The translations under genes were made by a program, and so were the position numbers. The notes under the pieces were generated by a model. That model searched no databases, had not been told where the DNA came from, and was given only the letters and a program-made list of their open reading frames with translations. This document shows positions 39,597 through 47,053 of a stretch of 64,000 nt of DNA, piece by piece. The stretch lies in contig NZ_LBCQ02000010.1 in NCBI RefSeq assembly GCF_001014615.2, forward strand, positions 124,001-188,000, given 5' to 3'. How positions within the stretch are numbered: position 1 is the first letter of the stretch; every line of letters starts with the position of its first letter. This stretch comes from Aquamicrobium sp. LC103 (GTDB lineage Bacteria > Pseudomonadota > Alphaproteobacteria > Rhizobiales > Rhizobiaceae).

Positions 39597-40310
39597 TCAA
39601 GCCGCCTTCTGGGCGACCTTTTCATCGATTTGCCGCGAGAGTATGGCGGAGAATTCGTCGGCGAATCCTTCCATTCTCAGCCCTATCTTGCCGGCGTCGG
39701 ACGACAGTTTGTTGTAGGCGATGACAGCCGGAATCGCGGCGAGAAGGCCAAGCGCGGTGGCGAGCAGCGCCTCGGCGATACCGGGTGCGACGACCGCCAG
39801 ATTGGTGGATTTCGAGCCGGCGATCGCCTGGAACGACGTCATGATGCCGACGACCGTGCCGAACAGGCCGATGAAGGGAGCCGACGAGCCGACCGAGGCG
39901 AGGAAGCCGAGCCTGCTTTCCAGCCGCTCCATCTCGCGCGTCAGCGCGAGGTCCATCGCCTTGTCGATCCGCGTCTGCAGGCTGAGCGGCGACTTGACGC
40001 CCTTTTCGAAACTCTTCTTCCACTCTCGCATGGCGGCGACGAAGATCGCGCCCATGCCGCTGGTCTTGCGCTCGGAAAGCGTGCGGTAGAGCTCTTCCAG
40101 CGACTGGCCGGACCAGAACACCTGCTCGAAGCGGTTGAGCGCGGCGCGCATGCGGTTGTAGGAGATGATCTTGTCGACGATGATAGCCCAGGTCCAGACG
40201 GAAGCCGCCAAAAGGCCGATCATCACCAGCTTGACGACCCAGCCCGCCTGCCAGAACAGCGCCCAAATCGAGACATCGCTGCCGGGGGCAGCAAGAGTCA
40301 ACTCATCCAT
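39597..40310 (-). CDS. tolQ: Tol-Pal system protein TolQ
   Basis: A 237-residue three-helix proton-channel protein of the MotA/TolQ/ExbB family. The first helix is at about 22-45. The family core GLFGTVVGIMTSFQAIAGSKSTNLAVVAPGIAEAL, with the next helix ATALGLLAAIPAVIAYN, is intact. It starts the tolQRAB part of the block; the 292-base gap before it should contain its promoter. No other gene is seen in that gap. Confidence 0.97.
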   Translation of the reverse strand: MDELTLAAPGSDVSIWALFWQAGWVVKLVMIGLLAASVWTWAIIVDKIISYNRMRAALNRFEQVFWSGQSLEELYRTLSERKTSGMGAIFVAAMREWKKSFEKGVKSPLSLQTRIDKAMDLALTREMERLESRLGFLASVGSSAPFIGLFGTVVGIMTSFQAIAGSKSTNLAVVAPGIAEALLATALGLLAAIPAVIAYNKLSSDAGKIGLRMEGFADEFSAILSRQIDEKVAQKAA

Positions 40311-40602
40311 GAAACTTCAGTCCTTAAGAAACCGGGCAACAGCCATCGGCCAGCCACCTGCGCATCTTCCCATATCGATTCCCGTCTCCCAGGAGCCGCG
40401 AGCTCGCCCTCAATGCGCTATCGCGGCCTTTTCCCGGTCAAATTTGGTGAAACGAAGGCGTGCGGAATCCGCGCCATTTTCACCATGATCTTCATGGCCT
40501 GTTAAGGTTAAGGATGTGTTAGGACGCGCGCGGAGAGAACAGGCGGAGCTTTCGTCCTGCGTCCCTTACGACGGATTTTCGGCGTCTCGATCCCGCGGCT
40601 GT

Positions 40603-41079
40603 TCACCCGCCGCCGGGGAGGAAAGCGGTAAGCCATTCCTTGGGAAACCTGCGTGGCCGACCATTCTCCGAGATGATCGCCGCCTCGACGCCCGCGCGGA
40701 TCAGGACATCCTCGCCGCGCCTGATTTCCTGCGCCATGAAGATGCGCGCGCCGGACACCTTCTCCGTCCTGGTGTCGATGGTGAGGATATCGTCGATGCG
40801 CGCCGGCGCGACGAAGTCGATCTCCATGCGGCGCACCACCCAGGCGATTTTCTCGCCGTGCTTGCCGTCGGCCAGTTCGGTGTGGTGCACGCCCGCGAGC
40901 CGCAGGAAGTCGGAGCGGCCGCGCTCGAGGAATTCGAGATAGCGCGCATGATAGACGACGCCGGAAAAATCCGTGTCGGCATAGTAAACGCGGGCGAGAA
41001 GCCGGTGCCCGAACGGAGTGAGCATACCCGACAGAGCGGCATCGGCCGCCGCGGTCCGGTCGTCTTGCCGCTGCGTCAT
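40603..41079 (-). CDS. ybgC: Tol-Pal-associated acyl-CoA thioesterase YbgC
   Basis: A 158-residue hotdog-fold thioesterase. The active-site motif RVYYADTDFSGVVYHARYLEFLER carries the catalytic Asp in YADTDFSG. YbgC family members hydrolyse short acyl-CoA and are linked to phospholipid metabolism at the Tol-Pal site. The start overlaps the GNAT gene stop by ATGA, which fixes position 41079 as the start. Confidence 0.93.
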   Translation of the reverse strand: MTQRQDDRTAAADAALSGMLTPFGHRLLARVYYADTDFSGVVYHARYLEFLERGRSDFLRLAGVHHTELADGKHGEKIAWVVRRMEIDFVAPARIDDILTIDTRTEKVSGARIFMAQEIRRGEDVLIRAGVEAAIISENGRPRRFPKEWLTAFLPGGG

Positions 41080-41576
41080 TGAATGACCTTTTTGCTCCGC
41101 GCGCGTTCGAAGCGCTGCTCCCGCACACCGCCCGACCATTGATCTGTCGCGCTCTCGCTGACGAGCGAAAAGCCGTGCTTTTCATAGAGATGACGCGCTG
41201 CCCCAAGCCCATCGAAGGTGGTCAGGTAGATGCCGGGAAAGGAAAGCGAGTCGGCATGTTCGATCGCCTGTTGCAGGAGCCGCCGCCCGAGGCCCGTTCC
41301 ACGCGCGCCCTCGCTGGTGATGTACCAGCGCAGGTGAGCGAGCGGCTCGTCCGCGCGAGGAGCTTCGAGGCTGATCGTTCCCAAAAGCGCGCCGTCCGCA
41401 TCTGCCTCGGCGGCGAAATAATCATGGCCTGCGCGAAACCCGGAGAGGAATTGGCCAAGCTCAGCCGCAACCTTCGCCTCGAAAGCGAGGCCGAACCCCC
41501 AGTTGCGTGCGTAATAGTCGGCATGAAGCCGCACGATGTCGCCAACCAGGCCGGGCCAATAAGCAGGCGTGCTCAC
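41076..41576 (-). CDS. GNAT-family N-acetyltransferase
   Basis: A 166-residue acetyltransferase. The acetyl-CoA pyrophosphate loop is seen as [17 protein letters not shown], and the C-terminal YEKHGFSLV is the usual last motif. The substrate is unknown; it could be an N-terminal amine, an amino acid or a drug. It overlaps both neighbours, ruvB upstream and ybgC downstream, by four bases each, so it is translated as part of the ruv-tol block. Confidence 0.9.
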   Translation of the reverse strand: MSTPAYWPGLVGDIVRLHADYYARNWGFGLAFEAKVAAELGQFLSGFRAGHDYFAAEADADGALLGTISLEAPRADEPLAHLRWYITSEGARGTGLGRRLLQQAIEHADSLSFPGIYLTTFDGLGAARHLYEKHGFSLVSESATDQWSGGVREQRFERARSKKVIQ

Positions 41577-42613
41577 GGCTCTTCCTGAAACAGGTTGATC
41601 TGGCCGGCGGCCAGTTCGCGGGGCGCTTCCAGCCCGAGATGGCGCCAGGCATTGGCGGTCAGCACACGCCCGCGCGGCGTGCGCTGGATGAAGCCCTGCT
41701 GGATGAGATAGGGCTCGATGATGTCCTCGATCGCGTCGCGCGGCTCCGAAAGCCCGGCCGCGATCGTTTCGATGCCGACCGGCCCGCCGCCGAAATTCGA
41801 CGCGATCATCGAGAGGTAGCGCCGGTCGAGATTGTCGAGGCCGAGCGCGTCCACTTCGAGCCGCGACAGAGCCTCGTCGGCGATCTTGCGGTTCACTTCG
41901 GCCGCGCCCGCGACGGAAGCGAAGTCGCGCACCCGGCGCAGGAGCCGGCCGGCGATACGCGGCGTGCCGCGCGCGCGCCGCGCGATCTCCAGCGCGCCGT
42001 CGTCGCTCATCGGCAGGGACAGGATGCGCGCGCCGCGCCGCACGATCAGCTCCAGCTCCTCGACCGTATAGAAGTTCAGCCGCACCGGAATGCCGAAACG
42101 GTCCCGCAAGGGATTGGTGATGAGACCGAGGCGCGTCGTCGCCGCCACCAGCGTGAAGCGGGCGAGGTCGATCTTCACCGAGCGCGCCGCAGGCCCTTCG
42201 CCGATGATCAGGTCGAGCTGGAAATCCTCCATCGCCGGATAGAGGATCTCCTCCACGGCCGGATTGAGCCGGTGGATCTCGTCGATGAACAGGACGTCGC
42301 GGTCCTCCAGATTGGTGAGCAGGGCGGCGAGATCGCCGGCCTTGGCGATCACCGGTCCCGAGGTGGAGCGGAAATTGACGCCGAGCTCGCGCGCCATGAT
42401 CTGCGCCAGCGTCGTCTTGCCGAGGCCGGGCGGGCCGACGAACAGAACGTGGTCGAGCGCCTCGCCGCGCCCTTTCGCCGCCTCGATGAAGACTTTCAGG
42501 TTGGCGCGCGCCGCCGCCTGGCCGACGAATTCATCTAGCGATTGCGGCCGCAGCGTCGCGTCGGCGTCTTCACCGCGCTGCTCGGCGGAAATGAGGCGGG
42601 GAGCGGTGTTCAT
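41573..42613 (-). CDS. ruvB: Holliday junction branch migration helicase RuvB
   Basis: A 346-residue AAA+ motor that drives Holliday junction migration with RuvA. Walker A is GPPGLGKTT, Walker [15 protein letters not shown], sensor 1 ATTRLGL, and the C-terminal winged helix has '[20 protein letters not shown]'. The protein is complete. Its start codon overlaps the stop of a PIN toxin gene by four bases, which is unusual; in relatives ruvB follows ruvA directly. Confidence 0.97.
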   Translation of the reverse strand: MNTAPRLISAEQRGEDADATLRPQSLDEFVGQAAARANLKVFIEAAKGRGEALDHVLFVGPPGLGKTTLAQIMARELGVNFRSTSGPVIAKAGDLAALLTNLEDRDVLFIDEIHRLNPAVEEILYPAMEDFQLDLIIGEGPAARSVKIDLARFTLVAATTRLGLITNPLRDRFGIPVRLNFYTVEELELIVRRGARILSLPMSDDGALEIARRARGTPRIAGRLLRRVRDFASVAGAAEVNRKIADEALSRLEVDALGLDNLDRRYLSMIASNFGGGPVGIETIAAGLSEPRDAIEDIIEPYLIQQGFIQRTPRGRVLTANAWRHLGLEAPRELAAGQINLFQEEP

Positions 42614-43008
42614 GTCAGAAGTTCCACGCCGTTCAGTTCCCGCGCGGCCTTATTGTCGAATGTCACGGTATGGGTGCAACCATCTGCCAGATTTGCGATC
42701 GCGATGATAGCATCTGCCAGTCCAATACGGGATTTTCCGGTGATATCCAGGGCTTCAGCAATCAAGTCGGCGCGTTCAACGTAGATATCTCGCGCCTCCA
42801 GCAACCGGGCTGCCAGAGCGGTTACCTCGTCTCGCGGATATTTATAGGTCCGCCTCAGCGACCATACGAACTCGATAAGCACGATCAGGCAGATATAGGC
42901 GGGATCGTTTTCCGTCCGCTCCGAAAAGAAGGCAACCGCGGCCTGGTGCTGTTTGTCATCGTCGGCGACATACAATCGAAGCAGGACGTTGGTGTCGACG
43001 CCGATCAT
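42610..43008 (-). CDS. VapC-type PIN-domain toxin
   Basis: A 132-residue PIN ribonuclease with the acidic set D5 ([10 protein letters not shown]), E46 (LIEFVW), D99 (GLADAIIA) and D118 (TFDNKA) intact. VapC toxins usually cleave tRNA or the sarcin-ricin loop. Four-base overlaps join it to its antitoxin upstream and to ruvB downstream. The module lies between ruvA and ruvB, so toxin and helicase share a transcript and possibly translational coupling. Confidence 0.9.
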   Translation of the reverse strand: MIGVDTNVLLRLYVADDDKQHQAAVAFFSERTENDPAYICLIVLIEFVWSLRRTYKYPRDEVTALAARLLEARDIYVERADLIAEALDITGKSRIGLADAIIAIANLADGCTHTVTFDNKAARELNGVELLT

Positions 43009-43265
43009 CTCAATCCGCGCATTGCATGTTCCGCCATTGCCTCGCCGATACCTTCCTCGATTTCCTCGAGGGTCTTGGGCCCGTTCGGCGGCTTGCCGAG
43101 CATCCCAACAAGGTCTATCGCCCGCAGATTGCGCGCGCGCAGCTCAACCTTTCCGTCGCGCACCGAATAGACGAGCTGATCTCCCGGTTTCAGACCGAGA
43201 TATTCGCGCACCTCGACCGGGATCGTCGTCTGTCCCTTCGAGGTGACCTTGGACTGATAACCCAT
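43005..43265 (-). CDS. AbrB/MazE-type antitoxin of the ruvA-ruvB intergenic module
   Basis: An 86-residue protein. Residues 1-50 are the swapped-hairpin AbrB/SpoVT DNA-binding fold: SKVTSKGQTTIPVEVREYLGLKPGDQLVY. The rest is a helical toxin-binding tail. The start at 43265 is set by the conserved MGYQSKVTSKGQ; an 18-codon longer frame has no such sequence. It overlaps the toxin gene by four bases and is preceded by an ATTCCTT/AAGGAAT repeat. Confidence 0.88.
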   Translation of the reverse strand: MGYQSKVTSKGQTTIPVEVREYLGLKPGDQLVYSVRDGKVELRARNLRAIDLVGMLGKPPNGPKTLEEIEEGIGEAMAEHAMRGLR

Positions 43266-43280
43266 CGTATATCCTTCAGC

Positions 43281-43329
43281 ATTCCTTACTTTTAAAGAAT
43301 AACAAGGAATCCACGTCAAAACAAGGAAT
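43281..43329. promoter_or_regulatory. Repeated AAGGAAT sites before the ruvA-ruvB toxin-antitoxin module
   Basis: ATTCCTT at 43281-43287 faces AAGGAAT at 43304-43310, and a third AAGGAAT lies at 43323-43329, 19 bases further, overlapping the ruvA stop codon. This A/T-rich strip is unlike the surrounding GC-rich DNA and is the likely promoter-operator of the antitoxin gene. Confidence 0.55.
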
Positions 43330-43949
43330 CAGCGCGCCAGCTCCTTCAGTCCCAGCCTGATGAGCTTCGCCGAATCGGCGTCCTCGCCGGCGGATTTCAT
43401 GGCCGCGGCGACGGCGTTCGCGGCGATGTCGCGAGAATAACCGAGATTGGTCAGCGCCGACACCGCATCCGAGACCGGCGCCGGCGCGACGCCTTCGCCC
43501 AGCTCCTGCTTCAACCCGATCGTCCCGGTCGCCTCGCCGGCAAAGGCCGGCGCCTTGTTCTTCAGCTCCGTGACGATGCGCTCGGCGACCTTCTTGCCGA
43601 CACCCGGCGCGCGCGCCACCATCGAAATGTCCCGCAGCGCGATCGCATTGGCGAGATCGGAAGGCGAAAGGGTGGAAAGCACCGCCAGCGCGACCTTGGC
43701 GCCCACACCTTGCACGTTGTTCTGCAGCAGGCGGAACCATTCGCGCTCCAGCGCGGTGTGGAAGCCGTAGAGCCGGATCATGTCCTCGCGCACATAGGTC
43801 TCGATGAAGAGGACCGCTGCCTCCCCCGCCCCGCCGAGGGCGGAAAGCGTGCGGGCCGAGCAATAGGCGACATAGCCGACGCCGTGGACGTCCACCACGC
43901 AATGGTCCTCGCCGATCTCGTCGATGGTTCCCTTGAGTTTTCCGATCAT
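43329..43949 (-). CDS. ruvA: Holliday junction branch migration protein RuvA
   Basis: A 206-residue DNA-binding protein that holds the Holliday junction open for RuvB. The N-terminal OB-fold domain ([26 protein letters not shown]) is followed by helix-hairpin-helix motifs ([33 protein letters not shown]) and the C-terminal RuvB-binding domain. Start 43949 gives the conserved MIGKLKG N-terminus; the longer frame upstream comes from a short direct repeat. Toxin-antitoxin modules flank it on both sides. Confidence 0.96.
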   Translation of the reverse strand: MIGKLKGTIDEIGEDHCVVDVHGVGYVAYCSARTLSALGGAGEAAVLFIETYVREDMIRLYGFHTALEREWFRLLQNNVQGVGAKVALAVLSTLSPSDLANAIALRDISMVARAPGVGKKVAERIVTELKNKAPAFAGEATGTIGLKQELGEGVAPAPVSDAVSALTNLGYSRDIAANAVAAAMKSAGEDADSAKLIRLGLKELAR

Positions 43950-43967
43950 GCCGATTTTCCGATCATG
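43938..43967. repeat. 13-bp direct repeat at the ruvA start
   Basis: TTTTCCGATCATG occurs at 43938-43950 and again at 43955-43967, four bases apart. The first copy contains the ruvA start codon and the second contains the end of the upstream toxin gene. It duplicates the beginning of ruvA exactly where the toxin module joins it. Confidence 0.8.
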
Positions 43968-44385
43968 AATGCATATCCGGTGCAATGATCTCCAGATCAG
44001 GGAAATACGCCCGATATCGACCCGCGTCTCGGGTCAGCAGGCGATGCCCGGCAACTGAAGCGTGAGCGCCAATCAGAAAGTCGGGCAAGGTGCGGTCACG
44101 CGTTCCGCCTCGCGCGCGGTAAAGACGGTGTGCGGTGCCAGCCAGGCTTGCCGCCGAAAATGGAAAATCCTCCCGCCGCGGCTTCAGCCACTCGAATGCG
44201 CGAAGAAGCCGTCTTTCGGGCAGTTCCGGATGAGACAGCTCAGCCCAGACGATTGCGCTTAGGACAATAGGTCCGCTTTCAAAGCCATCCCTGAGGGCCG
44301 ACAGCGACCATGCCCGGGCCGGCAGTCCCGCAGGTCCCAGAATGTCGATCAGAACGTTCGAATCAACGAGAGTCGATGTCGTCAC
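43963..44385 (-). CDS. VapC-type PIN-domain toxin
   Basis: A 140-residue PIN-domain protein with D8 ([10 protein letters not shown]), E49 (IVWAELSH), D102 ([10 protein letters not shown]) and D120 (LLTRDAGRY). The start is taken as GTG at 44385, after GGGGACCTC and just before the conserved VDSNVLID; a longer ATG frame runs through the antitoxin gene and is not toxin-like. It overlaps its antitoxin by 23 bases and ends 13 bases before the ruvA start. Confidence 0.87.
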   Translation of the reverse strand: MTTSTLVDSNVLIDILGPAGLPARAWSLSALRDGFESGPIVLSAIVWAELSHPELPERRLLRAFEWLKPRREDFPFSAASLAGTAHRLYRARGGTRDRTLPDFLIGAHASVAGHRLLTRDAGRYRAYFPDLEIIAPDMHS

Positions 44386-44626
44386 GAGGTCCCCGAAGCC
44401 AGTCGATGAATTCCATGCCGTCCATGCCCTTCGTATCGAACGTGTCGGCAACGCTCTCCGCCCACTCATCGAAGCTGGCCGGCGACTCGCCGATATCTGT
44501 CGGCCGCTTTTGAAGAACGACAACCGAATTGCGTTCCACAAATTCCACTTCGGACCCGGGCTCGATGCCCAATCGATCCCGAATGGGCTTCGGAATCGTC
44601 ACCTGGCCTTTTTCCGTCACTCGCAT
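44363..44626 (-). CDS. AbrB/MazE-type antitoxin of the ruvC-ruvA intergenic module
   Basis: An 87-residue antitoxin. The N-terminal MRVTEKGQVTIPKPIRDRLGIEPGSEVEFVERN is an AbrB/SpoVT DNA-binding fold. The acidic, Trp-containing C-terminal tail (FDEWAESVADTFD) should bind the toxin. An 8-bp inverted repeat lies directly before the start codon. It is transcribed with the toxin and probably with ruvA. Confidence 0.88.
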   Translation of the reverse strand: MRVTEKGQVTIPKPIRDRLGIEPGSEVEFVERNSVVVLQKRPTDIGESPASFDEWAESVADTFDTKGMDGMEFIDWLRGPRDDIDSR

Positions 44627-44627
44627 G

Positions 44628-44648
44628 GTAATACCTCGTCGGTATTAC
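44628..44648. promoter_or_regulatory. Inverted repeat GTAATACC-TCGTC-GGTATTAC
   Basis: A perfect 8-bp inverted repeat begins one base upstream of the antitoxin start codon. Binding there would block translation-start DNA and the promoter, a typical autoregulatory site of AbrB-type antitoxins. Confidence 0.7.
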
Positions 44649-44698
44649 TTACGCCACGAACTGGAACAAGTCAAGAACATCCGTCGCGGGATTCGCCT

Positions 44699-45214
44699 TC
44701 ACGCCAGCATCGCGGCCGCGATTCGGCCGGTGGCGCTCTGCCGATGATGAGCGTGGCAGATGGCGATGGCGAGCGCGTCGGCCGCGTCGTCGCTGTCGAA
44801 GGCGGCCTTCGGCATAAGCACTTTCACCATCATGTGGATCTGCTTCTTGTCGCCGTGGCCGACGCCGATCACCGCCTTCTTGACCGCGTTCGGCGCATAT
44901 TCGGAAACCCGCAGCCCCGCCAGCGCCGGTACCAGCATGGCCACGCCGCGCGCCTGACCGAGCTTCAGCGTGGCGGTGGCGTCCTTGTTGACGAATGTCG
45001 CCTCCACCGCCGCCTCATGCGGCATGTGGCCATGGAGGATGGCCGAAAGCCCGTCATGGATCTGCCGGAGGCGCGAGGCGAGGTCGGCCTTCTCGTCCGG
45101 GCGCACCGTGCCCGAGGCAACGAAGCGCAGCGAATTGCCCAAGGTCTCGACGACCCCCCAGCCGGTGCGGCGAAGGCCCGGATCGATGCCTACTATGCGA
45201 ATCGCCTGATCCAT
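44699..45214 (-). CDS. ruvC: Crossover junction endodeoxyribonuclease RuvC
   Basis: A 171-residue Holliday junction resolvase with an RNase H-like fold. The first catalytic Asp is in [16 protein letters not shown]; the others are in the [21 protein letters not shown] region and in the C-terminal [15 protein letters not shown]. The protein is complete. It begins the ruv block; the gap to ruvA is occupied by a toxin-antitoxin module. Confidence 0.96.
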   Translation of the reverse strand: MDQAIRIVGIDPGLRRTGWGVVETLGNSLRFVASGTVRPDEKADLASRLRQIHDGLSAILHGHMPHEAAVEATFVNKDATATLKLGQARGVAMLVPALAGLRVSEYAPNAVKKAVIGVGHGDKKQIHMMVKVLMPKAAFDSDDAADALAIAICHAHHRQSATGRIAAAMLA

Positions 45215-45367
45215 TGGATGAAACTACTCCTTGCGCGACTGAATGCCATCGAAATGTGAACGAAACGGAAACACGTCTGGCATAGCCATATTCCTACGCT
45301 TCTTCTTTCGAACCGCTCGCGAAGCTCCTAAGAGGGGCGCTCGAAATTCCATCCAGAAAATCGGCAG

Positions 45368-46141
45368 ATGACATTTCCAGCCTTCGATATCGCGCTCGTC
45401 ATCCTTCTCCTCGTCATAACCGTCGCGGGCGTCGCCAAGGGGCTTTCCGGCTTCGGCACCGGGATGATCGTCGCGCCGGTCGCCGGCGCGCTCTACGGGC
45501 CGAAGGCGGCGCTGGTGATCGTGGTGATCGCCGATTCGCTGCCGGCAATTCCGGTCACCATACCGGCGCTGAAGCTGGCGAAATGGCGCGAGGTGCTGCC
45601 GGTCACGCTTGGCCTTTTCCTGCTTTTTCCCGCGGGCGTCTATCTGCTGACGACCGGCGACCAGAACATGCTGCGCTGGCTCATCTGCCTCGCGATTCTC
45701 GCCTGCGTGGCGATCCTCTACACGGGCTGGACCTATCGGGGACCGCGCAACCTCGGGACCTCGTTCGGCGTCGGCAGCGTGGCCGGCGTTCTTTCCGGCA
45801 TCGCCTCCATTCCGGGGCCGCCCGTCATCGCCTATTGGATGGCGGCCGGCCTTCCCGCCGCGATCGTGCGCGCCAACCTCCTGGCGCTGTTCTTTCTCGG
45901 AGAATTCGTCTCGATCGGCAATCTTTGGTTCGCCGGCCTGTTCGAGCGCGACATCGTCATGATCGGCCTTTTGGCAACGCCGTTCTATTTTGCGGGAATT
46001 CTGGCCGGCTGGCAGCTTTTCGGCCTGGCGAGCGAGCGCACCTACCGCCTCGTCACCTTCGGGCTGATCGCGCTGGCGGCGCTTCTTGCCATGCCGCTCT
46101 TCGACAGGGTCTTCGCGATGCTCGGCGCCGCCCTCGGCTGA
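45368..46141 (+). CDS. TSUP (TauE/SafE) family membrane permease
   Basis: A 257-residue polytopic inner-membrane protein. It shows the TSUP pattern: a first half beginning VILLLVITVAGVAKGLSGFGTGMIVAP, and a second half with GVGSVAGVLSGIASIPGPPVIAYWMAAG. Such permeases move sulfite, sulfoacetate or related organosulfur anions, usually out of the cell; the substrate is unknown here. It is a single gene convergent with rcdA, only three bases apart. Confidence 0.88.
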   Translation: MTFPAFDIALVILLLVITVAGVAKGLSGFGTGMIVAPVAGALYGPKAALVIVVIADSLPAIPVTIPALKLAKWREVLPVTLGLFLLFPAGVYLLTTGDQNMLRWLICLAILACVAILYTGWTYRGPRNLGTSFGVGSVAGVLSGIASIPGPPVIAYWMAAGLPAAIVRANLLALFFLGEFVSIGNLWFAGLFERDIVMIGLLATPFYFAGILAGWQLFGLASERTYRLVTFGLIALAALLAMPLFDRVFAMLGAALG

Positions 46142-46144
46142 GGC

Positions 46145-46669
46145 TCAGCGCGCGAACGCCGTGTGCAGCAACGTGATCTGGTCGGAAACCGGATTGCCGA
46201 TGCGCGATGCGCGGGCGACGCCCTGCGCGGAAGCCCCGTAGATTTCCTCGTCCATGCGGCGCACAAGCGCCTGCAGCCTCAGCGACCGCTCGACGATGTC
46301 TCTGAAATTCTCGGGCAGCGCGCTCCAATCGGCCGCTTCCTTGGCCGAGGCCGTGTCGAGGCGCACCTTCGACTTTTCGGCGATCACCTGTTCACGGCTC
46401 ATCTCGCCCGAATTGGCGGCGCGCTGCAGGAGCAGCCAGGAGGCCACCTGCATCAGTCGCGTCGTCAGGCGCATGGATTCGGCTGCATAGAGCGTCGCGG
46501 CGGTCCTGGAAAGCTCCCTGGCGTCCACGCGGCCGTCTCCATCGAGATATTCCGCGGCGCGCTCGACCAGACCCATCCCCTGATCGTAAAGCGGCTTGAA
46601 CGAGTTGGAAAATATGCGCCTTTCGGCGAGCTTGATCATGTTGCTCCCGTCGCGGCCAGGCTCGTTCAT
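46145..46669 (-). CDS. rcdA: RcdA-type regulator of CtrA degradation (DUF1465)
   Basis: A 174-residue soluble helical protein with the conserved opening IKLAERRIFSNSFKPLYDQGMGLVERAAEYLDG and a three-helix core. It fits the DUF1465 family, which includes Caulobacter RcdA, the adaptor that helps deliver CtrA and other substrates to ClpXP. Both M1 (46669) and M11 (46639) have plausible ribosome sites. A TTAA-N7-TTAAC site 136 bases upstream suggests that CtrA controls it, which would form a feedback loop. Confidence 0.82.
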   Translation of the reverse strand: MNEPGRDGSNMIKLAERRIFSNSFKPLYDQGMGLVERAAEYLDGDGRVDARELSRTAATLYAAESMRLTTRLMQVASWLLLQRAANSGEMSREQVIAEKSKVRLDTASAKEAADWSALPENFRDIVERSLRLQALVRRMDEEIYGASAQGVARASRIGNPVSDQITLLHTAFAR

Positions 46670-46804
46670 CGCGCGCTATCCCCGTCATGCCCATTTCGCG
46701 CCGCCTCATGCGACGCACTCCCAGAGGCATCATGCCGCCCGGGAATTTTCCAACCTTATGGCAGCCGAGGATGGTCCTTCCAATCAGGGAAGGCAAGCTT
46801 ATGT

Positions 46805-46820
46805 TTAACGAAGGGTTAAC
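46805..46820 (-). promoter_or_regulatory. CtrA-like site upstream of rcdA
   Basis: TTAA at 46805 and TTAAC at 46816 are seven bases apart (CGAAGGG), a full match to the CtrA consensus. It lies between the terminator of the small RNA and the rcdA start, so it most likely serves rcdA. Confidence 0.7.
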
Positions 46821-46861
46821 ATCCACACCTTCGTTCACAGGGCGGTCCGGCACGGGCGAAG

Positions 46862-46962
46862 GCAAAAAAAAGAGCCACTGGAAAGCGGCTCTCAGGAGTT
46901 AAACAGGGAGGCGTCAAACGGAGTGGCCCAGCCACTCGGTAAGAATCCAGATCACTGGATGA
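46862..46962 (-). ncRNA. Probable trans-acting small RNA, about 100 nt
   Basis: The 384-base gap between rcdA and the acyl-CoA synthetase has no supported protein gene. On the minus strand it folds as a typical small RNA: ATCCAG-TGAT-CTGGAT (46960-46945), then GAGTGGC-TGG-GCCACTC (46937-46921), a single-stranded stretch with CGCCTCCCTG and AACTCCTG that could pair with ribosome-binding sites, then the stem AGAGCC/GGCTCT and TTTTTTTT (46892-46864). A -10-like TTTACT (46974-46969) and a CtrA-like site (46985-47000) stand just upstream. The 5' end is estimated from the promoter. Confidence 0.68.
46864..46892 (-). terminator. Rho-independent terminator of the small RNA
   Basis: AGAGCC and GGCTCT with a ten-base loop, followed by eight T residues on the minus strand. 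No gene ends here, so it terminates an independent transcript. Confidence 0.85.
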
Positions 46963-46984
46963 ACACAGTAAACACCCATAAAGC

Positions 46985-47000
46985 TTAATGAAGCGTTAAC
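46985..47000 (-). promoter_or_regulatory. CtrA-like site upstream of the small RNA
   Basis: TTAA at 46985 and TTAAC at 46996 are seven bases apart (TGAAGCG), a full consensus match. The site covers the expected -35 region of the small RNA promoter, the usual place for CtrA activation. Confidence 0.7.
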
Positions 47001-47053
47001 GCTGCCTGTAATTGTCGCAAAACTGTCCCGCAAAGGGACAGCACCTGCAGGCA

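Noticed and set aside
40503-40515. TTAAGGTTAAGG upstream of tolQ as a CtrA site
   Set aside because: The two TTAA elements are only three bases apart instead of seven, so the CtrA spacing is not met.
46914-46979. A 21-codon reading frame on the minus strand (starting MGVYCVHP) over the small RNA region
   Set aside because: No ribosome-binding site precedes it, and the predicted transcription start lies inside it, so the RNA would not contain the start codon.
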